Positions 7,136 to 14,523 of a stretch of 28,442 nucleotides of DNA are shown here, piece by piece; the stretch's first letter is position 1, and the number at the start of each line of letters is the position of its first letter. The position numbers and the translations under genes are program-made. The notes below the pieces were generated by a model. It was not told the DNA's origin and did no database searches. It saw nothing but the letters and a program-made list of their open reading frames with translations. The stretch is from a virus: the IMG/VR virus record IMGVR_UViG_3300025127_000192, positions 1-28,442 of that record, one strand, 5' to 3'.

Positions 7136-7566
7136 ACCTTTAGTTCTTTCTCTGTTAGTATTTTAAACTGCATATTTCTTGATTTGCAGTATTTCTCTGC
7201 TGCTATCCACTTTGCTTCATTAATTGCATAGCGAGTAACCTCTGTAAGGTACTTTTTAGTCACTCTTGACTTCTTAACGGGAGGTTCTGTCTGTTTTGCT
7301 GGTTTTACCTCAATAACATACTTTGCTGTAGTACCAATTGTGGTACGACACTTTACATAAAAGTCAGGAAAGTACCTATGAACTCTTTTATCAACGGGAG
7401 ACCGATATGGTATAAAGAACTCTTCAGAACCCCATTCTATTATATTTGAGTTCAAATCACACCATTGCATGAACTTTCTTTCCCATAATGACCTATAAAT
7501 TACATTAGTTGGATCACCTTTGTACTTTCTAGGGTTAGTTGGTCTATACTTTCCAGAATATGCCAT
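7132..7566 (-). CDS. 4: gp4 head completion protein
   Basis: 144-aa homologue of T4 gp4 (gp50), needed to finish filled heads before tails attach. Motifs in order: GKYRPTNPRKYKGDP, IYRSLWERKFMQWCD (T4 FYRSSWELKFMMFCD), EEFFIPYRSPVDKRVHRYFP-D-F, then KYVIEVKPAKQT and the C-terminal FKILTEKEL. The ERKF...D-F...EVKP arrangement resembles a PD-(D/E)XK/endonuclease-like core; glutamate and lysine of EVK and the preceding aspartate are present. First gene of the minus-strand operon, just downstream of a late promoter motif on the minus strand. Length and motif order match T4 closely. Confidence 0.92.
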   Translation of the reverse strand: MAYSGKYRPTNPRKYKGDPTNVIYRSLWERKFMQWCDLNSNIIEWGSEEFFIPYRSPVDKRVHRYFPDFYVKCRTTIGTTAKYVIEVKPAKQTEPPVKKSRVTKKYLTEVTRYAINEAKWIAAEKYCKSRNMQFKILTEKELKV

Positions 7567-7579
7567 ATAAATATAAATA
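7566..7579 (+). promoter_or_regulatory. Two overlapping T4-type late promoters
   Basis: TATAAATATAAATA holds two overlapping copies of the late consensus TATAAATA, at 7566-7573 and 7572-7579. They face the tube/hub operon starting at 7602. Predicted starts fall near 7580-7586, giving a leader of about 16-22 bases. Confidence 0.82.
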
Positions 7580-7593
7580 AACCGTCTATAGAC

Positions 7594-7601
7594 CTATTTA
7601 G
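7594..7601 (-). promoter_or_regulatory. Late promoter motif for the gp4-gp53 operon
   Basis: On the minus strand CTAAATAG (7601 to 7594) matches the CTAAATA variant of the T4-like late motif and points to the gp4 start at 7566 with a leader of about 20 bases. With the plus-strand pair it forms a compact divergent late control region. Confidence 0.6.
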
Positions 7602-8294
7602 ATGAAAATACGAGATATTAGAACACACGTAATAGGAAAGTATGGTATTGCTAATTCCAATAGGTATCAAATATCATTTATTCCTGGTAACGATCTTAGT
7701 GAGTGGTTAGAGTATTCACCATCAGCAACACCATTAGAATATGATAAACAGTGGAATACTAGTAGTAAAAAAGCACAGTTAGTCAGTTGGTTAGCAGATG
7801 ATGTACAATTACCAGGTTACAATGTTGCTACTGGAGATTTAAAAGGATATGTTCCTGGTATTAATATGAAGTATGCACATACTAAAACGTTTCAAGAATG
7901 TCAAATAAGTTTCATATTAGATAGAGAGCATACTCCATTTAAAATAATGCAGAGATGGGGTGAATATATCTTTCAACATCAAGATGAACCTAGTATATCA
8001 GGTATAAGGGGACGTGCAGCACCTGATTCTTTTATTAGAACTGCTTATTATGATGATTATACTGCAGATTTAATAGTAGATAAGATTGAAACTAAAGATA
8101 AGAACGGAATTGAAGTAGTATCTAGGTATAGGTTGGTTAATGCATTCCCATTTACGATATCTGCTATAACTTATGCAAATGGTCCTAATCAACCATTAAG
8201 GTTCATGGCTAACTTTCACTTTGAGTATATGAGAGAGATTGATAATATAGTAGACCCTGAGGAAGAGATACTTTTCACTAACACCACTATATAA
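7602..8294 (+). CDS. 54: gp54-like tail tube initiator / tube-fold protein
   Basis: 230-aa protein with the tail-tube fold pattern shared by gp19, gp48 and gp54: an early SRYQISF-like strand (NRYQISFIPGNDL), SWLADDVQLPGYNVATGDLK in the position of the tube beta-hairpin, CQISFILDREHTPFKIMQRW (helix after the second sheet), and the terminal VNAFPFTISAITYANGPNQ plus FMANFHFEYM typical of tube subunits. The length is smaller than T4 gp54 (320 aa). Since the gp48-like gene is the divergent neighbour, gp54 is the best call; a second tail-tube protein is the alternative. First gene behind the overlapping late promoters. Shape of the family is clear, exact paralogue less so. Confidence 0.72.
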   Translation: MKIRDIRTHVIGKYGIANSNRYQISFIPGNDLSEWLEYSPSATPLEYDKQWNTSSKKAQLVSWLADDVQLPGYNVATGDLKGYVPGINMKYAHTKTFQECQISFILDREHTPFKIMQRWGEYIFQHQDEPSISGIRGRAAPDSFIRTAYYDDYTADLIVDKIETKDKNGIEVVSRYRLVNAFPFTISAITYANGPNQPLRFMANFHFEYMREIDNIVDPEEEILFTNTTI

Positions 8295-8313
8295 TATACC
8301 TATATCATAACTT

Positions 8314-9015
8314 ATGGCATTACCTACATTAAGTACACCAACATATGAATTGACAGTACCCTCTACTAAGAAGAAAATAAAATATAGACCATTCTTGGTT
8401 AAGGAAGAGAAAGTTCTTCTATTAGCACTAGAATCTGAAGATGATAAAGAAATTGCAGATGCAATGAAAGGATTGATAAAGGCATGTGTCTTAACTAAAG
8501 GTATTGATCCTGATGAACTTGCTACATTTGATGTTGAATACATCTTTTTAAATATCAGAGGTAAATCTATTGGTGAGGATATTGATGTTAAAATGGTTTG
8601 CCCAGATGATGGGAAAACTGAAATAACTACAAAGATACCAATAGATAAAATTAAAGTTAGATTTACTAAAGGACATACTAATCAAATACAAATTAGTGAT
8701 GACCTTTGGGTTGAAATGAAATATCCAAATATTGATTCTCTTGCTATACAAGAGGAAACTGTTGAGGATACATTTAAATTAGTGTCTAAATCTATTAAAA
8801 AGATCTACAATGCAGAAGATGTGTGGGATTCATCTACTACAACAGAAGCTGAATTTATGACATTTATTGAATCAATGAATAGTAAGCAATTTGCTAAAAT
8901 TCAAGAGTTCTTTACTACCATGCCATCATTGAAGCATACCGTTAAAATAATAAACCCTACTACAAGAGTTAAAAGCGAATACACAATTGAGGGATTATCC
9001 AATTTTTTCATATAG
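8314..9015 (+). CDS. 26: gp26-like baseplate hub assembly protein / tail chaperone (zero-frame product)
   Basis: 233-aa member of the T4 gp26 baseplate family (T4_baseplate). N-terminus TYELTVPSTKKKIKYRPFLV followed by KEEKVLLLALES is the recognisable part; a VCPDDG segment sits near 91-96. In T4, gp26 and gp51 act in hub assembly. The last codons are TCC AAT TTT TTC ATA TAG. Within them T TTT TTC (9003-9009) is a canonical -1 slippery heptamer in the right phase, and the -1 frame stays open into the small ORF ending at 9203. A frameshifted product of 296 aa (232 plus 64) is therefore predicted. It lies directly before tape-measure-like genes, the usual position of tail assembly chaperones. 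No clear ribosome site at the start. Confidence 0.85.
   Translation: MALPTLSTPTYELTVPSTKKKIKYRPFLVKEEKVLLLALESEDDKEIADAMKGLIKACVLTKGIDPDELATFDVEYIFLNIRGKSIGEDIDVKMVCPDDGKTEITTKIPIDKIKVRFTKGHTNQIQISDDLWVEMKYPNIDSLAIQEETVEDTFKLVSKSIKKIYNAEDVWDSSTTTEAEFMTFIESMNSKQFAKIQEFFTTMPSLKHTVKIINPTTRVKSEYTIEGLSNFFI
9003..9009 (+). promoter_or_regulatory. Probable -1 programmed frameshift slippery site (U_UUU_UUC)
   Basis: TTTTTTC, read in the gp26 frame as T TTT TTC, fits the X_XXY_YYZ rule exactly and lies six bases before the gp26 stop codon (9013-9015). After a one-base backward slip the frame reads without a stop through 9200. No strong stem was found at the usual 5-9 base distance; a 7-base-pair hairpin exists further on (9062-9078). 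Confidence 0.65.
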
Positions 9016-9062
9016 CCCTCTTCCATACCTCACTTGAGACCCATATAAGAATCAATTTTGGT

Positions 9063-9203
9063 ATGATGCAACATCATAAGTATGGTTTTGATGATATCAA
9101 TAATATGCTTCCTTGGGAAAGGGACATATACGTTGAATTATTAAGACAACACTTGGAAGAGGAGAAAAAGAAAATCGAGGAACAAAGACAACGTAACCGA
9201 TGA
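9063..9203 (+). CDS. Small gp51-like ORF, likely made as a gp26 frameshift extension
   Basis: 46-aa ORF (MMQHHKYGFDDINNMLPWER, then a helical DIYVELLRQHLEEEKKKIEE). The D-I/L-NN-L-P-W/F-E-R-x-I-Y pattern is what I recall from short ORFs downstream of gp26 in T4-like marine phages and from the second half of tail chaperones. No ribosome site precedes the two adjacent ATGs, and the start lies inside a small hairpin (TATGATG CAA CATCATA). The frame is open upstream all the way to the gp26 slippery site, so it is more likely translated as the C-terminal part of a gp26 fusion, adding 18 linker residues before the first Met. The stop overlaps the next gene (ATGA). Independent initiation remains possible. 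Confidence 0.75.
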   Translation: MMQHHKYGFDDINNMLPWERDIYVELLRQHLEEEKKKIEEQRQRNR

Positions 9204-10870
9204 CTGCACTACTGTCAAAGTCAAAAGATGCATCAATGCGAGGTTTTAACAAACTAACGCAATCAATTTTTGATGTCAAGACGGCAGTATTTGGTAAGAA
9301 AATGCCAGAAAAGGTAAGTGAGGCAGAAGAACCATCAAATAATATAGTTGATTTTAAAGTATTAAATAAACCATCTACAAGATTAAATACTACTTCTATA
9401 CTTGTTAAGAAACAAGCATTATTGGAGTTTAAATATGAGCGAGAGAGATTTGGTGGATTAAAAATAGGTAAACCTTCTCCAGTACCTAAATTTGCTTCAT
9501 CTCCTGAGATGAGAAAAAGATTACAGTTAAAGAAAAGTAAAGATAGTGGTATAGATTTTAGTAGTTTTAAGAATATGATTGATGATCTTTTAAAAAAGAT
9601 CATGCAGAAGGTTTGGTTTAGAATAAAGAGAGGTATAAAGAGATTAATAGGTAAGAAGGGTATTAAATTTATACGAAGTATAAAGAAGATATTCAGAAAG
9701 ATTAAGATTAATTTTAAACTGTTCAGAAGATTTGCATTTAAACCTTTTAGACAGGCAAGAAGGTTTGTTCAAAGTTTACCAAAGAAAGCATGGAATTTGA
9801 CTAAGAACATAGTAAAGAAAGGTGCTATGTTTGTAAAGAAAAAGTTTGCAAAGACAGCTGGTAAGAAGTTAGTAAAGCAAAGTGGAAAGAGTATGGTAAA
9901 GAATGTGGGTAAGTTCTTACTAAAGAAACTTAAAGTATTTTATAAGGCAGGACCAGGTAAATTTATTACTAAAATTCCTATAATTGGTGCTCTAATTGAT
10001 TTTGCTATAAACTATTTCATTTTTAAAGAATCTTTAGGTGCATCAGTAATGAAGGCAGTTGGTGCAGGTCTTGGTACATGGTTAGGAGGTATAATAGGTA
10101 CCAGTGTTGGTACTGCTGCAGGTAGTGTAGTTCCAATTGTTGGTAACTTAATTGGTGCTACTGCTGGTGGTGCTATAGGTTCTCTTCTTGGTGGTATAGT
10201 TGGTGATATGTTAGGTGGATTTTTATACAAACTTATTACAGGTGGGGGTGCTAAAGAAGGTGCTAAAGTTAAGAAACCTCAGTTTATACTTGTTGGTGAG
10301 GGTGGAGAAGATGAATGGATTGTACCTAAGAGTAAATTAGGATGGTGGGTTGCACCATTAGTAGGAGATATTATTGAAGAATCAGTTGACGAAGAACAAC
10401 AAGAAAATGCAAAATTAAAGAGAGAAACTGATAAGATCTCTGAGGAGAGTGTTGAAACTGTAGAAGAAACAGAGAATAAAGAGGAATCTAAGACATGGAA
10501 ACCTGGTAAGATGTTTAATCCTGTCATTCAGTTAAGTAAGTTATTTGATAAGAAATCAACTAATGTCAAGGAAATGATGTCTATCATTCAATCACAAGAA
10601 CGTATTATTGAGCAATTAAAACCAGCTGATAAACCTGATTCTCCTATCACTCCAGTTAAAACTCCAGAACCTGCTAGAACTACTCTAAATAATATTGATC
10701 CAGATCCAGAACCTGATTATGCTGAAGTGATACCATCTTTATTACAATCAACAAATACTACAGTGACATCAGAAGGAGGACAAATGATACCATTCCCTAT
10801 ACCTGTAGGTGCTGATGGTGGATCTTCTGAAGCATATGCAGTATGGGGAAGAAAGGTAGTAGGTAACTAA
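9200..10870 (+). CDS. Tape-measure-like tail protein, first part
   Basis: 556-aa protein with four zones. An N-terminal 125 residues; a very basic amphipathic zone (about 130-245) packed with lysine and arginine, such as IKRGIKRLIGKKGIKFIRSI; a glycine-zipper hydrophobic zone (about 254-350), for example GLGTWLGGIIGTSVGTAAGS; and an acidic/proline-rich tail. Right after the hydrophobic zone comes LVGEGGEDEWIVPKSKL, matching the VGE-x-GPEAVIP-type motif common near the C-terminus of phage tape measure proteins. It follows the gp26 chaperone pair with an ATGA overlap, the expected tape-measure position. T4 gp29 is 590 aa, so the size fits. Role inferred: sets tail length and may enter the host membrane during DNA delivery. 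Confidence 0.72.
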   Translation: MTALLSKSKDASMRGFNKLTQSIFDVKTAVFGKKMPEKVSEAEEPSNNIVDFKVLNKPSTRLNTTSILVKKQALLEFKYERERFGGLKIGKPSPVPKFASSPEMRKRLQLKKSKDSGIDFSSFKNMIDDLLKKIMQKVWFRIKRGIKRLIGKKGIKFIRSIKKIFRKIKINFKLFRRFAFKPFRQARRFVQSLPKKAWNLTKNIVKKGAMFVKKKFAKTAGKKLVKQSGKSMVKNVGKFLLKKLKVFYKAGPGKFITKIPIIGALIDFAINYFIFKESLGASVMKAVGAGLGTWLGGIIGTSVGTAAGSVVPIVGNLIGATAGGAIGSLLGGIVGDMLGGFLYKLITGGGAKEGAKVKKPQFILVGEGGEDEWIVPKSKLGWWVAPLVGDIIEESVDEEQQENAKLKRETDKISEESVETVEETENKEESKTWKPGKMFNPVIQLSKLFDKKSTNVKEMMSIIQSQERIIEQLKPADKPDSPITPVKTPEPARTTLNNIDPDPEPDYAEVIPSLLQSTNTTVTSEGGQMIPFPIPVGADGGSSEAYAVWGRKVVGN

Positions 10871-13008
10871 TGAAATTACCAGGCGATTCAGACAAACAAG
10901 ATAAGGGCGTATCACATGAGATGATGCAGAGATCTCTGCAGTCACAACGTCGTGTGGTAAAACGTGTTGGGATGTTGGAAGATAGGGTTGAAGCAATAGA
11001 TCTTAAGTTAGCGACACCTACTGAAACACCATTAGCATTACCACCATCACCACGTCAACTAGCATTACCACCATCAAAAGAAGAACCTCCCAAACCTACT
11101 CCTGTAGAATCAGATGAGGATTGGGAAGGTGATCCAATGGATCATCGTGATCTTCCATGGGCTAAAAGAGGTATAGATGATTTAAGAGATCAAATAGATA
11201 AAGATCCTAATATACCTTTTGGTGATGATAAGATTCCTTATGAGGATGACATTACTCAAATCATGAAAGACCGTGATGAGTCAATGGAAAAAGATAAGGA
11301 AGAAGACGTTGAAGATGAAATTGAAAAAGAAAGAGCAATACAACCTGAGGTATTATTAGATGGTGATCCTAGGGGTCAAGATGCCAAACAATTACCAACT
11401 GCTGATGGTAAAACACAAAGAAGAAAAACTAAAGGTAAAGGTAAAATAGGACTTCCTAAACTTCTTCCAGCTGCAGGTGGAGTAGCAGGTGGTGCAATGA
11501 TTGGTGGTTTAAAACAAATAGCAAAGAATGTAAATGAAGCAAGGCAAGCATTATTTGATTTCTATAAAATTCAAAAAGATAGATTTAAATTAAGAAAGAA
11601 ACTTGATAAAACAATGCAAACTAAGATGGATGCTCAAAAGGATGAAGCATCATTAGAGGGAGATCCTAAAGGTGATGATGAAGGTGCAAAGAAAGATCCT
11701 AAAACAGGAGTACCTCAAAAGAAACAAAGTGATCTTGAAAAAGGTTTGATGGCAGCATTTTGGGGTAGTATAGCAACAATGTTCTTCCCATTGTTAATAA
11801 AAGGACTTGGAACATTTTTTAATGATCAAGCAGATGAAATAGAAAATACAGAACCTGAAGATCCTGGTGTTGAGGAAGAACAAAAATTAGCTGATGATTT
11901 AGAAAAGGATACTAATAAGTTAAATCAAGAAGAAAAACAAGCAAAACAAGGTGAAGAAGGAGAAGAAAGAACTGAAGTACAAAACGAAGAACAAACACAG
12001 GTAACAGACGTACAATCTGCTGAAACTCAAGATACTAATCTAGAGTCAAATACTTCTATGATGCAGAGTAATGTCTCTAATCAAGAACAGTCAGAACAAG
12101 AAGAAGTACAAAGTTTTGCTGAAGGTGGTAAAATAACAACTACATCGGCATCTACTAATAAACCTAAACCACGTGGTGGTGCTGACGGTGTTAAACCTCC
12201 AAAAGTAGATACTAATAAAAAACAAGGACTTCAGCAGTTAAGAAAGTCAGATCTTTCTGGTAAAGGTGCAAAAGCACTTAGTAAGTTTGTAGCACCTATA
12301 AAGAGTGTATTTAAACTACCAAATATTGTTGCTAAGAATACATTAAAATTAGGTAAGAAGATCCTAAGTCCAGTAGGTAAATTAGCAGGTGCAGCAATTA
12401 GTAAACACCCTCTTGCAATGATGGGTAAGGGTATAATGAATATGGTAAAAGGTGATAAGGGTGATAAAGGTGATGGTGGAGATAAGCTTATAGAAAAAGG
12501 TGTTAATCCTGACTATTGGAATAAGGGTGATACTATGAAGGGATATAGTAGTTTAAAGAATTTCAGTTATAGTAATAACTATTCAAATGAAAAAATAGTT
12601 GATGGAAAAGTAGTAGAAGGTGCACCACAAACTCCTATTGTTAAAGAAGCTAAAACAGATAAACTAACAGAAATAGCATCTTCATTTGGTAGTAACATAA
12701 TGAGTGATATTAAAGAACGTGGTGTGACTGGTATAGTGGGTGGTATTGCTGATAAATTTACTGGTAATTTATTTGATTTTGATGGTAAGAATTTAAAACC
12801 AGATCAAATGAAAAATGCTCAGATAGATAAAGGTGAGAGTGTAACTTCTAAAATGATTGCAGCTTTAGATGGTGCAAGATCTGTACAAAATCAACAAGTA
12901 ATGTCTAAGCAAAATTCTGGTCCTGGTAAAACGATGAAAATACCATCTCGACCTAGTTCTAAGTCATCTCCATCATCAATTAATAAGTCATTACAACCTG
13001 GATTATGA
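10870..13008 (+). CDS. Large tail protein with tape-measure-like features, second part
   Basis: 712-aa, low-complexity, strongly charged protein joined to the preceding gene by TAATG. In order: a short coiled coil (RVEAIDLKLA, about 36-45); a proline segment with LALPPS written twice (about 53-72); an acidic stretch; a glycine/alanine helix region; a hydrophobic segment MAAFWGSIATMFFPLLIKGL (about 292-311); a glutamate/glutamine-rich linker; FAEGGKI (about 416-422), a phrase common in phage tape-measure tails; a basic amphipathic zone (about 460-520); and a small collagen-like GDKGDKGDGGD (about 527-537). It mirrors the layout of its neighbour, so the two may form a divided ruler. Alternative: a separate hub-associated structural protein. 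I recognise no catalytic domain. Confidence 0.65.
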   Translation: MKLPGDSDKQDKGVSHEMMQRSLQSQRRVVKRVGMLEDRVEAIDLKLATPTETPLALPPSPRQLALPPSKEEPPKPTPVESDEDWEGDPMDHRDLPWAKRGIDDLRDQIDKDPNIPFGDDKIPYEDDITQIMKDRDESMEKDKEEDVEDEIEKERAIQPEVLLDGDPRGQDAKQLPTADGKTQRRKTKGKGKIGLPKLLPAAGGVAGGAMIGGLKQIAKNVNEARQALFDFYKIQKDRFKLRKKLDKTMQTKMDAQKDEASLEGDPKGDDEGAKKDPKTGVPQKKQSDLEKGLMAAFWGSIATMFFPLLIKGLGTFFNDQADEIENTEPEDPGVEEEQKLADDLEKDTNKLNQEEKQAKQGEEGEERTEVQNEEQTQVTDVQSAETQDTNLESNTSMMQSNVSNQEQSEQEEVQSFAEGGKITTTSASTNKPKPRGGADGVKPPKVDTNKKQGLQQLRKSDLSGKGAKALSKFVAPIKSVFKLPNIVAKNTLKLGKKILSPVGKLAGAAISKHPLAMMGKGIMNMVKGDKGDKGDGGDKLIEKGVNPDYWNKGDTMKGYSSLKNFSYSNNYSNEKIVDGKVVEGAPQTPIVKEAKTDKLTEIASSFGSNIMSDIKERGVTGIVGGIADKFTGNLFDFDGKNLKPDQMKNAQIDKGESVTSKMIAALDGARSVQNQQVMSKQNSGPGKTMKIPSRPSSKSSPSSINKSLQPGL

Positions 13009-14291
13009 ACATCTCCGATCCATTACAAACTGATAGTTTTGAAATAGAATCTGCTTTTATTCACCCACATGAGGGTCAAAAAGAGAAGGTTGCTATAGAT
13101 GCTGGTGCCATAACACAGTTTGAGTATTCTGAAGGATTAATGCAGAAATATGTAACTGTTACTCTTGAGATTGAGGATAGTACTTCTAGTTTATTTGAAT
13201 CAATCTTTGGTATGGAAGAGATTGAAATTGTTGTATTTGATAAGTTTAGTGATAAAAGATTAGAGTTTACAAGAGAATCTGCAAATGGATCTTTATTCAT
13301 ATATGAAGTTCACAGTAAAGATGTAAATGATACTGTAAAATCATTTGTACTTGAATTGTGTAGAGAAGATGCTTTAAATAATGCAGTTACTAGGATAGGT
13401 AAAAAGTATACTTCTATTAGTGCTCAAGAATTAGTAAAAGATGTTATAGAAAAAGAATTAAAATCAAAGAAACCTATTGCTTTAGAAAATATATCAGATA
13501 GTTATAACAAGATAACATTTATACCGCCAAACTCAAAACCATATGAGGTGTTGGTTTGGACAAGAAACAAATTTATATCTGTGGATCAAAAATCTACTAA
13601 AACTGGTGGTGCTAATTGTAGTGCAGGTTATTTCTTCTGGGAAGGATACGATACATATAATTTTCAATCATTTGATTCTATTGCACAACAAAAAGGACAG
13701 GCAGCAGCATACAGTACTGGAGATGGATCTGGAGGAATGGATGAAGCATTTAGATTACAAGGAATAAATTTCCCTAAAACATTAAATATAATGGAGAATT
13801 TTGATCAAGGATTCTATTCTGGAGAGATAGATTTCTTTGACATTACTGACTGTGAGGTGGATACTTATCGCTATAATATTAAGGATAATTATGCAAAATG
13901 GGAGAAAGTCGCTGCACAAAAGGACTTACCTGTTCTATATAAAGAAGCACTGTCTGACGTATCAACACGTACTATGACAGTAGCATACACTAAAGATTTG
14001 TTTCTTGGGTCTGATGAGGACAACACTAACGACAAGTTAATGTTCCTTGAGACCGTTGGGCAAGCTGTTAGTAGATTTGGTGTTTTTACCAGTCAAGTAC
14101 TAACTGCTAGTTGTATGTCAAACCTTGAACTTCGTGCTGGCAACATAATTTCAGTAGAGATATATGGTGCCGATGGAGAGGTTGACAAAAACCAATCTGG
14201 ACGTTATATACTCTTTGAGTTGCGTCATATTGGAACTGGTGCTAATATGAGAACAAATCTCACACTCGTACGAGATTCTTTCGGAGTTTAA
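13005..14291 (+). CDS. 27: gp27-like baseplate hub protein
   Basis: 428-aa protein in the position and size range of T4 gp27 (391 aa), the trimeric hub ring that holds gp5. The first half has alternating short strands (QFEYSEGLMQKYVTVTLEIE, EIEIVVFDKF) expected of the gp27 tube domains. The middle has TFIPPNSKPYEVLVWTRNKF and then SAGYFFWEGYDTYNFQSFDS, a block conserved in cyanophage and other myophage hub proteins. The C-terminus (NLELRAGNIISVEIYG, then RYILFELRHI) closes with the second barrel-like domain. The start overlaps the previous stop (ATGA). Assigned from these blocks and from gp5 lying just downstream. Confidence 0.82.
   Translation: MNISDPLQTDSFEIESAFIHPHEGQKEKVAIDAGAITQFEYSEGLMQKYVTVTLEIEDSTSSLFESIFGMEEIEIVVFDKFSDKRLEFTRESANGSLFIYEVHSKDVNDTVKSFVLELCREDALNNAVTRIGKKYTSISAQELVKDVIEKELKSKKPIALENISDSYNKITFIPPNSKPYEVLVWTRNKFISVDQKSTKTGGANCSAGYFFWEGYDTYNFQSFDSIAQQKGQAAAYSTGDGSGGMDEAFRLQGINFPKTLNIMENFDQGFYSGEIDFFDITDCEVDTYRYNIKDNYAKWEKVAAQKDLPVLYKEALSDVSTRTMTVAYTKDLFLGSDEDNTNDKLMFLETVGQAVSRFGVFTSQVLTASCMSNLELRAGNIISVEIYGADGEVDKNQSGRYILFELRHIGTGANMRTNLTLVRDSFGV
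14283..14286 (+). promoter_or_regulatory. Ribosome binding site of the CP12 gene
   Basis: GGAG within the last codons of gp27, nine bases before the ATG at 14296. One of the clearer ribosome sites in this operon, where most genes rely on stop/start overlap. Confidence 0.65.
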
Positions 14292-14295
14292 ACTT

Positions 14296-14523
14296 ATGAA
14301 AACTATAGAAGATCACATTCAACATGATAAAGAGATCGTTAACGATCCACTAGCAAATCCTGCTGCAAGAAGACATGCAAAAGAAGAGTTGCATGATCTT
14401 GAGGAATATGCAGAACATCACAAAGCAGAGATCGAAGCAGGTGATCACCATGATCCTAATGCTTTAGAATTATTCTGCGATATGCACCCTGATGAACCTG
14501 AGTGCCTGGTATACGATGATTGA
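14296..14523 (+). CDS. cp12: CP12-domain protein (Calvin cycle inhibitor homologue)
   Basis: 75-aa acidic, histidine-rich protein whose C-terminus, LELFCDMHPDEPECLVYDD, is the CP12 C-terminal loop: C-x8-C with a proline in the middle, then an aromatic and a DD ending. CP12 is a largely disordered redox switch that binds GAPDH and phosphoribulokinase and shuts the Calvin cycle when its cysteines are oxidised. Only this C-terminal cysteine pair is present; the N-terminal pair of plant CP12 is absent, as in some cyanobacterial and phage forms. The ARRHAKEELHDLEEY helix holds a weak echo of the AWD-VEEL core. It lies between gp27 and gp5, four bases after gp27, with a GGAG ribosome site and a TGATG overlap with gp5. 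Domain is clear; in vivo activity is inferred. Confidence 0.85.
   Translation: MKTIEDHIQHDKEIVNDPLANPAARRHAKEELHDLEEYAEHHKAEIEAGDHHDPNALELFCDMHPDEPECLVYDD

Noticed and set aside
10012-10230. Proline-rich minus-strand open frame
   Set aside because: Mirror image of the glycine-zipper coding of the tape-measure-like gene; composition is an artefact.
13543-13767. 74-aa plus-strand open frame inside gp27
   Set aside because: Out of frame within a conserved hub block; no ribosome site.
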